The position numbers and the translations under genes were made by a program. Shown here in pieces: positions 41,945 to 51,277 of a DNA stretch of 64,000 nucleotides. Numbering within the stretch: the stretch's first letter is position 1; every line of letters begins with the position of its first letter. The notes below the pieces were generated by a model. That model did no database searches. It was not told where the DNA came from and saw only the letters and a program-made list of their open reading frames with translations. The stretch lies in contig QEVF01000014.1 in NCBI GenBank assembly GCA_003576915.1, forward strand, positions 1-64,000, read 5' to 3'. The DNA comes from Planctomycetota bacterium (GTDB taxonomy: Bacteria; Planctomycetota; UBA8742; UBA2392).

Positions 41945-43510
41945 ATGCCTGCGCTGTCTCCCGACGAAGTCCTGCGCTACCTCAACGCCAAGGGGTTCCT
42001 GTCTTCGGCGGAGGTCGAACTGGTCAAGACACGCTGGAACGTCGAGCGCGACGGGCCCCTGCTGCAATGGATCGGCAAGCAGAAACTCCTGCCGGAGGAG
42101 GTGGCGGCGGACATCATCCAGCTTCTCGCCGATAACCGGCTCGAAGGGCTTGAGCCTGCCCTGCCGGGCCTCGTGCTGTTGGCCCTGGCCGGCAAGGGCG
42201 GACGCGGCAGCGTTTACCGCGCCTGGCAGCCCAGCCTCAAGCGTGTGGTTGCCGTCAAGATTCTGAGCAGGGAACTGGCCCAGAACCGGGAGTATCTCCA
42301 GCGCTTCCTGCGCGAGGCCAAGGTGGCCAGCAAGGTCAGCCACAAGAACATCGTGCGGGCCTTCGACATCAACAAGCACGGGGGCAACGTTTATCTGGTG
42401 ATGGAGTATGTCGCCGGGTCGAGCGTCGGAGACATCCTGCGCCAGAGAGGAAAGCTGGAGCCGGCTCACGCCATGGAAATCGCCCAGAGCGTGGCTGAAG
42501 CGATCGCCTACGTGAGCCAGGTCGGGATCGTGCATCGAGACATCAAGCCCGACAATATCATGATTGACCGCAAGGGCCGCGTGAGGCTGTGCGACCTCGG
42601 GCTGGCCCGTCCCAGCGGTGCCACGCAGTTGACGTCGCCCATGGTGGCCCAGGGCACCCCGGCCTACATGGCGCCCGAAGCCGCCATGAGTCCCGAGATT
42701 GACAGCCAGGCCGACGTCTACTCGCTGGGGGTCACGCTGTTCCGCATGCTGCTGGGCCGGCTGCCATTTGACCACTCTGACCCCGTCGAGATCCTGCGCA
42801 TGCACATCGAGGAGGAGCCGCGGGGGCTGGACGGAGGTGAGTTGCCCGGCGCGCTTTCGGACCTGATCCGCCGCATGCTCGACAAGGAGCCCAGGCGGCG
42901 TCCCCCCGCGCGTGAACTTCCGCGAGAGATTGCGGCCCTGATCAAGGCCATCCCGGGACTTGACAAGTCAAGCCTTTGGGAGCTGATTGAGGGCGGCGAG
43001 CCGACCCTGCCCGTGCCGGGGCAGCCGGGCGGACTGGCGCTGGAGCCCACGGGTGAACTGGGGTTCGTGGTGACCCAGGCGCCGCCAGCGCAAAAGCCGT
43101 GGGAGGGTCCGCCGGCCCCCGCCGTCGAGGCGCGGCCCATGCCGCCGGCGGCCGGCAAACTCACGGGCGTGGGCTTTGGCACCATGGCTCTGGCCCTGGT
43201 ACTCTGCCTGCTCTACATCGTGTTCTACACCCTGGACGGGCCGCCGGAGCCCCGCCCCGACCCCGAGGCCGAGAAGCTGCGCGCCGAGAACCTCGAGTTG
43301 CGCCAGCAGCTCAAGTCTGCACGGGAAAACCAGTCGGCCCTGAGCGACTTCATGGCACGCGCCGGGGCGCAGTGGCGGTCCGATCAGGCGGAGCTCGCAA
43401 AGCTCAGCGCCCGCGAGCCCAAGCGTGAGCGTCTCGACGCCGTACTGTCCGAGCTGGACGAATTGCGCGCATTGCAGACTGCAAGCGAGCTTCCGGGCGC
43501 CGGCGATTGA
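41945..43510 (+). CDS. Membrane Ser/Thr protein kinase (Hanks type)
   Basis: Protein of 521 residues from ATG 41945. An N-terminal helical domain of about 75 residues (SPDEVLRYLNAKGFLSSAEV) precedes the kinase domain: Gly-rich loop AGKGGRGSVYRAW, ATP Lys in VAVKIL, catalytic HRDIKPDNIM, DLGLARP (DFG variant), GTPAYMAPE and ADVYSLGVTLFRMLLG. A Pro/Gly-rich juxtamembrane stretch leads to one membrane helix near residue 410 (MALALVLCLLYIVFYTL), and the exported part is a coiled coil (EKLRAENLELRQQLKSARE). All catalytic residues are present. The next gene begins 47 nt downstream; a protein with repeated Thr-x-x-Asp motifs lies about 4.2 kb downstream. Confidence 0.93.
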   Translation: MPALSPDEVLRYLNAKGFLSSAEVELVKTRWNVERDGPLLQWIGKQKLLPEEVAADIIQLLADNRLEGLEPALPGLVLLALAGKGGRGSVYRAWQPSLKRVVAVKILSRELAQNREYLQRFLREAKVASKVSHKNIVRAFDINKHGGNVYLVMEYVAGSSVGDILRQRGKLEPAHAMEIAQSVAEAIAYVSQVGIVHRDIKPDNIMIDRKGRVRLCDLGLARPSGATQLTSPMVAQGTPAYMAPEAAMSPEIDSQADVYSLGVTLFRMLLGRLPFDHSDPVEILRMHIEEEPRGLDGGELPGALSDLIRRMLDKEPRRRPPARELPREIAALIKAIPGLDKSSLWELIEGGEPTLPVPGQPGGLALEPTGELGFVVTQAPPAQKPWEGPPAPAVEARPMPPAAGKLTGVGFGTMALALVLCLLYIVFYTLDGPPEPRPDPEAEKLRAENLELRQQLKSARENQSALSDFMARAGAQWRSDQAELAKLSAREPKRERLDAVLSELDELRALQTASELPGAGD

Positions 43511-43556
43511 TTCAGTCACGCAGCTTCCAGATGTCCGTACGCCAAAGCTGGTTAGA

Positions 43557-46500
43557 ATGACCGCCATGCAGGCGCCCACGGGCACAGTCACGCTGGTGTT
43601 CACCGACATCCAGGACAGCACCCCGCTGTGGGAGCGTCATGGTCCCCGCTTTGAAGACTGCCTGAAAATCCACAACGATATCCTGCGCGCCAGGATTGCT
43701 GCCTGCGGCGGCTACGAGGTCAAGACTGAGGGCGACGCCTTCATGGTGGCGTTCTCCAAGGCCACGGATGCCGCGCGCTTTGCGCTCTCGGCACAGCAGG
43801 CGCTGCACGAGGCGCCCTGGCCGCCGGCCGTGGGCGAGGTGCTGGTGCGCATGGGCCTGCACACCGGCGAACCCATCTGCACCTTTGACGCGTCCAGCCA
43901 GCGCATGGACTACCTGGGCCCGGCGGTCAATCGCGCGGCGCGGGTTGCCTCGGCGGGGCATGGCGGCCAGATTCTGCTGTCAGACGCCGCGCAAAGCGCG
44001 GCCGCGGAGGCCCTGACCGACGCCCGGGTCACGGATCTCGGCGAGCATCGGCTCAAGGGGCTCGAGCGCCCCGAGCGCATCTTCCAGGCGTTGCCGCCCG
44101 GACTTGAGGACCGGAGTTTTGGCCCCCTTCACGCGCTGTCGTCGCTGCCCACCAACCTGCCGCCGCAGGCGACCAGCTTTGTCGGGCGCGAACGGGAGTT
44201 GCGCGACCTGGTGGCGCTGCTGAGGCCGCGCGACGGGCGTCAGGCGCAGGCTATTTCGGCGCGGACCAAGCTTTATGGCTCGGGTCGTTTTCAGAAAGCC
44301 GCGGCGCCGCTGGAGCCCGCCTGGCTTGTCACGCTCACGGGGGCCGGCGGAACCGGAAAAACGCGCCTGGCCCTGCGCCTTGGCAACGAATTGCTCGACC
44401 AGTTCGAGGGCGGCGTATGGTTCGTCGATCTCGCCTCGTCGCGCAGCATGAAGGACCTTTGCCAGGCCGTGGCGTCCGCGCTGGGGGTGCCGCTGACCGG
44501 CAGGGAGGCCCCTGAACGGGTGATCGCCAGCATGCTGCAATACCGCAAACCGCTGCTGCTGATCCTGGACAACTTCGAGCAGGTCGTGGCCTGCGCGCAG
44601 GGCAGCATTGCGCTGTGGCGGCAGGCGGCGCCCCAGGCACGCTTCCTGGCCACCAGCCGCGCGCTTCTGGGCATTGCCGGTGAGCGCGAGTACGAACTGC
44701 AGCCTCTGGCCTCACCGCCCGCCGGCCGCGCGCGTCGCGACACGTCGGCGCTGTCGGCTTTCGATGCCGTGACGCTGTTCGCGCAGCGGGCACGGGAGGC
44801 GGACAGCCGCTTTGAACTCAGTGACGAGAATGTCCAGGCCGTAGCCGCGATCTGCACCGAGCTGGACGGACTGCCTCTGGCCATCGAGCTGGCTGCCGCG
44901 CGCGTCAAGGTGCTCAAACCGGCGCAGATGGTGAAGAAGCTGGGGCAGAAGTTCGAGTTGCTCAAGTCGTCGCGCCGCGACCTCACTCCGCGCCAGCAGA
45001 CCCTGCTGGGGGCCATTGAGTGGGGGTTTGACCTGCTCAACGAATGGGAGCGGCTGGCCTTCCTTCAGGCCTGCGTTTTCAACGGCGGGTTCTTCCTCGA
45101 CGCGGCGGAGGCCGTACTGGACCTCGAAGGGGTAGAAGGCGCCCCCCTGACGCTCGACGCCATCCAGAGCCTGCGCGAGAAGAGCCTGCTGACGGCCTCC
45201 GAGGGCCGCTACGAAACGCGCTTTTCCATGTATCGCGCCGTGCGCGAATTCGGCCGCGCCCGCTGGAAGCAGCTTGCGCCCGAGAGCGTCAGCGCTTTGC
45301 GCGACCGACACGCGAAGTTCTATGGCGCGTACATCGAGCACTGGTCCGGCCGCATGCCCAGCCGCGACGCGCTGGAGTCGCTCGACCGTGTCGAGATGGA
45401 GTTTTCCAACTGCCTGGAGGCCCTGGAGTGGGGCCTGGCCAAGGGCGACCTGGATGCCGCCACCCCACTGCTCAACAGCACCGGCGCCATGCGCGTCCGC
45501 GGCCGCTTCGAGGCTACGGTGGCTCCTTTGCGCACGTTGGCCACGGCTGCCGCGGGACGCCGTGATGTGACGGCCATGCGGTCCATGACCTCGCTTTCGC
45601 GGGCCCTGCTTGACAGCGGCGAACCGGCCCAGGCCTGGGAGCTCGCGCTCCAGGCCGCGGCTTTGGCCGAGACCCTGGGGCCATCGACTTACTCGGGTCA
45701 TGCCCTCAGGCAGTTGGGGGAGAGTTATCGGTCGCGTTCCGAGTTCGAACCGGCGATGGATTACTTCACCCGGGCGGCCAACGCTTACGTTGCGGCCAAT
45801 CATCGCCACGGCGAACTCGCCACGCTGGTGGATCGCGCCGTAACGCTGCGGCAGATGAACCGGCTGGCGGAGTCCGAACCGATGCTGATCCGGGCGCAGG
45901 CCGTGGCTCGGGAGCTTGGCGACGGGCGCAGTCTCGCCGCCGTGCTTTCGAACATGGGGAACAATGCCATGCAGAAGGGTCTGTTCGCCGAGGCCCTGGC
46001 CCTGTATCGCGAATCCGAGGAGCTGGCGCGCCTGTATCGTGATCCGTTGCAGCTTTCGGGCGCCGTGGGCAACCGCGGCAACACCCACGCGCTGCTGAAG
46101 GAATTCGACGAAGCGCGCCGCTGCTACGAAGAGGCCATCGCCATCGATCGCGACATCGGAAGCAAGTCCGGCCTGGGCATCCAGTTGAGCAACCTGGCCC
46201 AGCTCGACGTCCGCTGCGGACGTCTTGAAGAGGCGGAGCGTCATTTCGCGGAGTGTCAGGCCATCTGGGCCGAGATTGGACACAAGGTCAGCCTGATGTC
46301 CGTGATGAGGGAGCGGGGTCACAACCTCACGCTCATGGGCCGCTACGCGCAGGCGCTGCCCCTGCTTGTCGAGGGCAAGGCGGGCGAAAACACCGAACTC
46401 GGCTCGGGGAGCCTTACACGCATGCAGGAGCAGGCGGATCTGGCGCTTTGCCTCTTCGAAACGGGCGAGCGCGCACGGGCCCTGGAACTGGCTGCGGAAA

Positions 46501-46610
46501 TCGGCCGACGTCTTGAAAATCCGCCCGGGGCCAACCACCTCGAAGAAGTCGATGTGGGCCGACTGCGATCCGTGATTGCCCGCCTGCTGGCGCGGGGCGC
46601 ATCAGAATAG
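43557..46610 (+). CDS. Class III cyclase fused to a STAND-type ATPase and TPR repeats
   Basis: Protein of 1017 residues from ATG 43557; ATG 43566 is an alternative. Domain order: class III cyclase (about 1-185, VTLVFTDIQDSTPLWERHG with Asp17, EGDAFMVAF with Asp60, VNRAARVASAGHGGQIL); a linker with SFVGRERELRDLV, the usual entry to AfsR/MalT-like ATPases; Walker A GAGGTGKTRLAL (about 262); LILDNFEQVV as Walker B; the RNBS/arm region ELQPLASPP and LDGLPLAIELAAARVK; and a C-terminal array of TPR-like repeats (about 690-1000). It lacks a helix-turn-helix, so output is probably the cyclase. The catalytic cyclase metal residues are present. TAGAAT at 43553-43558 may be a -10 box. Confidence 0.9.
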   Translation: MTAMQAPTGTVTLVFTDIQDSTPLWERHGPRFEDCLKIHNDILRARIAACGGYEVKTEGDAFMVAFSKATDAARFALSAQQALHEAPWPPAVGEVLVRMGLHTGEPICTFDASSQRMDYLGPAVNRAARVASAGHGGQILLSDAAQSAAAEALTDARVTDLGEHRLKGLERPERIFQALPPGLEDRSFGPLHALSSLPTNLPPQATSFVGRERELRDLVALLRPRDGRQAQAISARTKLYGSGRFQKAAAPLEPAWLVTLTGAGGTGKTRLALRLGNELLDQFEGGVWFVDLASSRSMKDLCQAVASALGVPLTGREAPERVIASMLQYRKPLLLILDNFEQVVACAQGSIALWRQAAPQARFLATSRALLGIAGEREYELQPLASPPAGRARRDTSALSAFDAVTLFAQRAREADSRFELSDENVQAVAAICTELDGLPLAIELAAARVKVLKPAQMVKKLGQKFELLKSSRRDLTPRQQTLLGAIEWGFDLLNEWERLAFLQACVFNGGFFLDAAEAVLDLEGVEGAPLTLDAIQSLREKSLLTASEGRYETRFSMYRAVREFGRARWKQLAPESVSALRDRHAKFYGAYIEHWSGRMPSRDALESLDRVEMEFSNCLEALEWGLAKGDLDAATPLLNSTGAMRVRGRFEATVAPLRTLATAAAGRRDVTAMRSMTSLSRALLDSGEPAQAWELALQAAALAETLGPSTYSGHALRQLGESYRSRSEFEPAMDYFTRAANAYVAANHRHGELATLVDRAVTLRQMNRLAESEPMLIRAQAVARELGDGRSLAAVLSNMGNNAMQKGLFAEALALYRESEELARLYRDPLQLSGAVGNRGNTHALLKEFDEARRCYEEAIAIDRDIGSKSGLGIQLSNLAQLDVRCGRLEEAERHFAECQAIWAEIGHKVSLMSVMRERGHNLTLMGRYAQALPLLVEGKAGENTELGSGSLTRMQEQADLALCLFETGERARALELAAEIGRRLENPPGANHLEEVDVGRLRSVIARLLARGASE

Positions 46611-46634
46611 GCGGATTTCCGGCGGCCAACGGGA

Positions 46635-46660
46635 GACGGACGCCCCAGAAGGCGTCCGTC
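46635..46660 (+). terminator. Hairpin after the cyclase-ATPase gene
   Basis: Perfect 10-bp stem GACGGACGCC (46635-46644) and GGCGTCCGTC (46651-46660) with loop CCAGAA, 24 nt after the stop. No T tract follows (ATGAGCTGAG), so it is either a Rho-dependent stabiliser or an atypical terminator. The remaining 46661-46803 shows nothing more. Confidence 0.6.
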
Positions 46661-46803
46661 ATGAGCTGAGGCCGGGGGAGGCTATTTCGTCAGATGAGGC
46701 ATCTGCCGAAACTTGGAGGAGGACAGATTCCCCGACCTCAGCAGCAACAGTATAAACGGGCGCAAAGTGCAGGCCGGCGGGGAAAAAACCAGAAAAGCGA
46801 GCC

Positions 46804-47643
46804 ATGACCCAGGAGCCCGACAGCGGATTTCTCCAGCATCTCGGCAATGTCATCAACGACGTGCATTTGAAGCACTTCGGCAAGCTGAGGCCAGACCAGG
46901 TAGACCTCAAGCGGCGCCGCGACCTTCTCACGGCTGCCGACACTGAAACAGAGCAAGCGGTGATCGAGGCCATACACCGGCGCTGGCCCGATCATTCCAT
47001 TCTGGCCGAGGAGACCGGCGCCCACCTCGGCCCCGGCGAGTACTGCTGGATCATCGACCCCGTCGACGGCACGACGAACTTCGCGCGCGGCTTGCCGGTG
47101 TTTGCGTGCAGCGTCGCCTTATGCAGGCAGGGCGAGCCGGTGCTGGGCCTGGTTGAAGTTCCCTGTCTCCGTGAGCGCTTCACCGCGGCACGGGGAAAGG
47201 GCGCTTATCTCAATGGCACCCGCCTGAAGGTCAGCGACGTGCCCGACGTGAGCTCGGCACTGCTGGCGACGGGGTTTCCCTACATCCGCAACGAAGTCAG
47301 CCGCAACAACGTGGACAACTTCAGCCGCCTTGTGCTCATGTGCCACGACATGCGGCGCTGGGGTGTTGCCAGCGTGGATCTGGCCTATGTGGCGGCGGGC
47401 CGTTTTGACGGCTATTGGGAACTGTATCTCAAGCCCTGGGACGTCGCGGCGGGTGCTCTGCTGGTGCGTGAGGCCGGAGGCACGATCACGGATTTCAGCG
47501 GTGGCGACGACTGGCTCTTCGGCGAGAACTGCGTGGCCACCAACGGCCGGCTGCACGGCGAACTGCTTGGCCTGCTGTCCGGCACGGAGCCCGATTACAA
47601 GCCCTGGGGTCGCGAGTTCGAGGCGCGCATTCGCGGTCGCTGA
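46804..47643 (+). CDS. Inositol monophosphatase family protein
   Basis: Protein of 279 residues with all metal-binding motifs of the family: LAEETG (Glu69, Glu70), IIDPVDGTTNFARG (Asp85, Asp88) and, near residue 214, PWDVAAGALLVREAGG. The last stretch DFSGGDDWLF and VATNGRLHGELL is also typical. It should remove phosphate from inositol-1-phosphate or a related sugar phosphate, with magnesium. Candidate substrates also include histidinol phosphate or 3'-phosphoadenosine compounds, which sequence alone does not separate. The length is usual and the context gives no pathway. Confidence 0.93.
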   Translation: MTQEPDSGFLQHLGNVINDVHLKHFGKLRPDQVDLKRRRDLLTAADTETEQAVIEAIHRRWPDHSILAEETGAHLGPGEYCWIIDPVDGTTNFARGLPVFACSVALCRQGEPVLGLVEVPCLRERFTAARGKGAYLNGTRLKVSDVPDVSSALLATGFPYIRNEVSRNNVDNFSRLVLMCHDMRRWGVASVDLAYVAAGRFDGYWELYLKPWDVAAGALLVREAGGTITDFSGGDDWLFGENCVATNGRLHGELLGLLSGTEPDYKPWGREFEARIRGR

Positions 47644-47707
47644 GGTCTTTGCTTTGTCGAGGCTGTGACCTAATCTTGCAGGTGGTATCCAGGAGTCGCC
47701 GGGCCCA

Positions 47708-49231
47708 ATGGACACGCTGGTCATCGTGCGGAAGATCCGTGAAGCGGAGGCGCTGGCTGACTCCGGCAAGCACGGCGACGCACGTTCATTGCTCGAGCCC
47801 CTGCTGGCGCGCCCTGACCTGCCGGCGTCCCACAAAAGCCTGCTCCAGAAGAAGATCGAGGTCTTTGAAAAACAGCGCGAACGCGCCACTCGCATCATTT
47901 CACGGCGCGTCGCCGGCCTGGCCGCCAGCCGCCCCGACGGCAACGACACCGACCACGGTGCGGCCGCGGGCCGCGAGTCCTCCAACGACACGACGGTCGA
48001 GCGCCCCGCCATCGTGCCCGGCAGTCCCACGGAGTCGGTGCCCCGCCCGCCCGTCGAAGACAAGATCGACAAGGACACCACCAAGCTTCGCAAGCGGCCG
48101 CCCCCCGAAAAGCCCGGGGGCGATACCACTCTGGCCGACCGCGACCTGATCTCCCTTTACGACAGCCCGGGCGGCGACACCACCGTGCGCGACCGGCCGG
48201 CCGTGGCCCCCGATGCCAAGGGCGATACGGAGCCCTCCCTGCCGCGCCAGGCCGATACGGATGTGCCCGGGCGCGCTCCGCGGCGGGCGGGCAGAACTCT
48301 TGAGCCCCGTGTCGGGGTTTTGAGCGATCTGGCGCCGCTGGAAGCCTCCCCTTCGGTCATGGAGGACGACACCGCCGAGATTCCCAAAGTGGATGTTTCG
48401 CTTCCGGTGCTTGTCGCGCGCCCCAGCCGCGAGTCCCGGGAACTGGCGCCCGTCGGCGACGAGAAGTTCGAAAGCGACGAAGTGCCGCAGCCCGACGGCG
48501 AAGAGCGCGGCATGTTCAGGGCCGTGAGCACGCCCACGCCGCAGGCGCTGCCCGCGCTGCCCCAGAGCGACACCGTGCGCGACCGTCCGGCGGCAGCGAG
48601 CGTAAGGGTCCAGGACAGCATCATTGAGGTGCCGGGACCGGCGGCGCCGGCCGGCGTGCCGGAGGCCCGGCCCAGCACGCGCACGAGCAAGGACCTCACG
48701 AGCCTCGTCGAGCGCCTGCCTGACGACGATCTGCGCAAGGAACTGGCCCTGGAAGTGGTGCGCCTGCGCGAAGAGCTGGAAAAGGCCAGAAGCACGCGTC
48801 GCGACACGGACAAGTCGGCAAGCGCCGGAAGTTCGCGCCGCATTGCGCCCGGAGACAAACCGGAGTCGAGCATCTTCAAGATCCCCAGCAATCGTGTGAA
48901 CACCATCGTGCGCACGGCCGCGGGCACGAGCGAGATTACAGCCCACATGCCTACGCGCGACGAAAACGTGCCCGAGCTGCAGGTCCTGCGCCGCGACAGT
49001 GTCAAGCGCGGCAATGAGGACTCGGGCCGCATGCCGGCCTCGCGCGTTGCACTGGCCCAGGACTACATCGATGCCGCGCAGGTGGAAAAGCCCAACGTGT
49101 TGAGGACGGCGGCAGTGGTGCTCGGCTTCCTGGTGGTGGCCGGACTGGTTTCCTGGGCCGTCTATTGGGGTGTGGCCGCCGCCCTTGCGGCAGCGCCGGC
49201 GGAGAGCCAGGGCAACGGTGAAAGGCCCTGA
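47708..49231 (+). CDS. Disordered membrane protein with repeated Thr-x-x-Asp motifs
   Basis: Protein of 507 residues with ATG 47708 preceded by AGGAG at about 47692. The N-terminal 70 residues are helical (TPR-like pair), then comes a long Pro/Asp/Thr-rich stretch that is probably unstructured, then a coiled-coil segment near residues 335-360 (LRKELALEVVRLREELEKAR), and a single membrane helix near 465-490 (VLGFLVVAGLVSWAVYWGVA). The disordered part repeats DTTVERPA (94-101), DTTLADRD (139-146), DTTVRDRPA (157-165) and DTVRDRPA (288-295). Three of these give Thr-x-x-Asp, the type of phosphothreonine site that FHA domains bind. No known family is recognised. Downstream of the kinase and cyclase genes, it could be a kinase substrate; that is inference. 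Confidence 0.8.
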   Translation: MDTLVIVRKIREAEALADSGKHGDARSLLEPLLARPDLPASHKSLLQKKIEVFEKQRERATRIISRRVAGLAASRPDGNDTDHGAAAGRESSNDTTVERPAIVPGSPTESVPRPPVEDKIDKDTTKLRKRPPPEKPGGDTTLADRDLISLYDSPGGDTTVRDRPAVAPDAKGDTEPSLPRQADTDVPGRAPRRAGRTLEPRVGVLSDLAPLEASPSVMEDDTAEIPKVDVSLPVLVARPSRESRELAPVGDEKFESDEVPQPDGEERGMFRAVSTPTPQALPALPQSDTVRDRPAAASVRVQDSIIEVPGPAAPAGVPEARPSTRTSKDLTSLVERLPDDDLRKELALEVVRLREELEKARSTRRDTDKSASAGSSRRIAPGDKPESSIFKIPSNRVNTIVRTAAGTSEITAHMPTRDENVPELQVLRRDSVKRGNEDSGRMPASRVALAQDYIDAAQVEKPNVLRTAAVVLGFLVVAGLVSWAVYWGVAAALAAAPAESQGNGERP

Positions 49232-49233
49232 AC

Positions 49234-50394
49234 GTGCACGTTGTGTTTGCCCATCACGAGCCCGTGGACGCCGGCAAGGCGCGCTGGGTCGCCATATGCC
49301 GCACGCTGTCGGCGCTGGCGCGCCAGGTCCCCGTGACCTGGCTTTCTCCGGACAGTGCGGCGTCCGTGGACGCCTACTTTGAGCGCGAACTGGGCACTGG
49401 CCGGCCCATCGCATTGACGGTGAAGACCCTGCCCAGCATCCGCAGGCGACTGGGCATGACGTTCAACGGAGTGTTCTTCCGCTCCTGCCGCAAGGCCGTC
49501 GAGAGTCTCAAGCCCGGCGTGCTCTGGCTGCGCAGCGACAAGTTGGCGGCCTACTTTGCGGAAAAGCTGGAGGCACGCCGGCGCCCCATGGTGTACGAGG
49601 CCCACCTCATCGGCGAACTCTGGGCCCAGGACCGCAAGGCGGGCGTGCAGGCGGCCCGAAAGCTGGCCCGCATCGAACGTACCGTGTACGCCGGCTCGCG
49701 CGGCGTGGCCGCGATCACGCGGGGGTTGCTGGACGAGATCAAGGCACGCTTTGGATTTGAGGGACCGACGGCCGTCGTTCCCAGCGCCGTGGACACGGAG
49801 CTCTTCATTCCCTGCTGGAACGGCGGAGACGGCCGCACGGTCGCCTACGTCGGGACGCTGCAGTTCTGGAAGGGTCTGGATACGCTGCTGGACGCCCTGA
49901 TCCTTGCCCCTGACCTGCGCCTGCGCATCATCGGCGGCGGCAGCGAGGAGGAGCAGGCGCGGCTGAAAGCCCGGATCCAGGCTCTGGGCCTGCGCGAGCG
50001 AGTGGACCTGGCCGGACACCTGCCGCAGCACCAGTTGCCGGGCGCCCTGGCCGCCGTGGCCTGCGCGGTCCACCCCTTGCCGCCCGAGCACTCCATCGCG
50101 GCGCGCTTCACGTCACCGCTGAAGATCTTCGAGTACATGGCCCTGGGTCTGCCCATCGTGGCCAGTGATCTGCCCAGTGTGCGCGAGGCCCTGAAGGATG
50201 GCGTGAATGCCAGGCTGTTCGAGCCCGGTCAACCCCGGGCGCTGGCGGCGGCCCTGCAGGAACTCTGCTCGAACACCAAACTGGCCTCGCGCCTGGGAGA
50301 GCAGGCCGGGCTGGACTCGCGACGCTACAGCTATGAGGCGAGAGCGGGTCGGCTGCTGGCGCTCTTTGAACAATGCCGCAACAGGAGTCAGTAG
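49234..50394 (+). CDS. GT4-family glycosyltransferase
   Basis: Protein of 386 residues starting with GTG at 49234, 2 nt after the preceding stop. GT-B fold: the N-terminal half begins MHVVFAHHEPVDAGKARW; the C-terminal half shows VAYVGTLQFWKGLDTLLDAL, LRIIGGGSEEEQARL, the sugar-nucleotide binding region SPLKIFEYMALGLPIVASDL (E-x7-E-like E) and LFEPGQPRALAAAL. GT4 enzymes transfer a sugar from a nucleotide donor with retention, often in envelope glycan synthesis. The acceptor is unknown, and no other glycan gene is close. Its end overlaps the convergent membrane-protein gene by 7 nt. Confidence 0.92.
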   Translation: MHVVFAHHEPVDAGKARWVAICRTLSALARQVPVTWLSPDSAASVDAYFERELGTGRPIALTVKTLPSIRRRLGMTFNGVFFRSCRKAVESLKPGVLWLRSDKLAAYFAEKLEARRRPMVYEAHLIGELWAQDRKAGVQAARKLARIERTVYAGSRGVAAITRGLLDEIKARFGFEGPTAVVPSAVDTELFIPCWNGGDGRTVAYVGTLQFWKGLDTLLDALILAPDLRLRIIGGGSEEEQARLKARIQALGLRERVDLAGHLPQHQLPGALAAVACAVHPLPPEHSIAARFTSPLKIFEYMALGLPIVASDLPSVREALKDGVNARLFEPGQPRALAAALQELCSNTKLASRLGEQAGLDSRRYSYEARAGRLLALFEQCRNRSQ

Positions 50395-51146
50395 CCCCAG
50401 CGCAGCCTGACTTTCGGATGGTTGCGGGTCTCGTCGTCAAGGGGAGTTGTCTTGACCGGAGTTTCTACGGGCTCAGACCTGCCCCACGTCCGGTTGTAGT
50501 AGGCGACAGACTTCACCAGTAGCAGCGACCTGAGCACGTGCTCGGCAAGGGGTGATTCCGCGATGGCGCGTGAGCGGCGGTCCGGATAGGCGAGTCCGTC
50601 ATCGGCCCAATCGAAGGCTGATTCCCAGTCGCCTGCCTCAAAGGCCGTTTGCGCCATGCGCAGTCGCAGCATGGCGCGCTCGGTGCTGTTGCCGCCGCGC
50701 AGGGTCCAGGCGCCCCAGGCCACCTCGAGCTTAAAGCGTCTGGCGGCCAGGTCGGATTCGTGCGGTGCTGTTTCCGCGCAGTAGCGCGCAAAACCCGCAG
50801 CGCCAAACATCAACGCCATGACAAGCGCATAGGCCGCCCAGGCCAGGATCACGCTGCGCTTTGTGGTGGGCGATAGCACCAGCCAGGTGATGGGCGCGAG
50901 GCCGCACAGACCGGTGACCCAGAACAGGTGGCTGCCGAGAAACAGTCCGATGATCGACAGGGCGATGCCGTTGACCCAAGCAATGCCCAGGCCCAGCAAG
51001 CGGTACTGCATGTCACGCTGCGCAAGCTGATTGGCAGCCAATGCTCCGATCAGCAGGCCTTCCAGACCCAGCAGGGCCTGCCAGTATTCCGCGTTGAGTA
51101 CCGCCACGGCCAGCAGGGCCTGAGTCAGCGGCAAGGTCAGGGCCAT
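50388..51146 (-). CDS. Membrane protein with C-terminal helical domain, unknown
   Basis: Protein of 252 residues. Hydrophobic segments fill about residues 1-120 (TQALLAVAVLNAEYWQALLG, LLGLGIAWVNGIALSIIGLF, LFWVTGLCGLAPITWLVLSP, VILAWAAYALVMALMFGAAG). The remaining 130 residues are soluble with TPR-like spacing (MLRLRMAQTAFEAGDWESAF, DWADDGLAYPDRRSRAIAE). No family is recognised. It overlaps the glycosyltransferase end by 7 nt. Upstream, 131 nt separate it from the metallo-beta-lactamase gene; nothing is seen in that gap. Confidence 0.72.
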   Translation of the reverse strand: MALTLPLTQALLAVAVLNAEYWQALLGLEGLLIGALAANQLAQRDMQYRLLGLGIAWVNGIALSIIGLFLGSHLFWVTGLCGLAPITWLVLSPTTKRSVILAWAAYALVMALMFGAAGFARYCAETAPHESDLAARRFKLEVAWGAWTLRGGNSTERAMLRLRMAQTAFEAGDWESAFDWADDGLAYPDRRSRAIAESPLAEHVLRSLLLVKSVAYYNRTWGRSEPVETPVKTTPLDDETRNHPKVRLRWGY

Positions 51147-51277
51147 GCGTCCGGCAGCCTTGAGCAGCCCCTGGAGGGCCGGGGTGAGGCAGCGGCATGG
51201 GTGGTTGAGAGCGCCGGCATGGTCCCGTCCGGGTGAACACGAAGGCAGCCGTGAAGCGCCGACTCCCCTTGGAGGGG

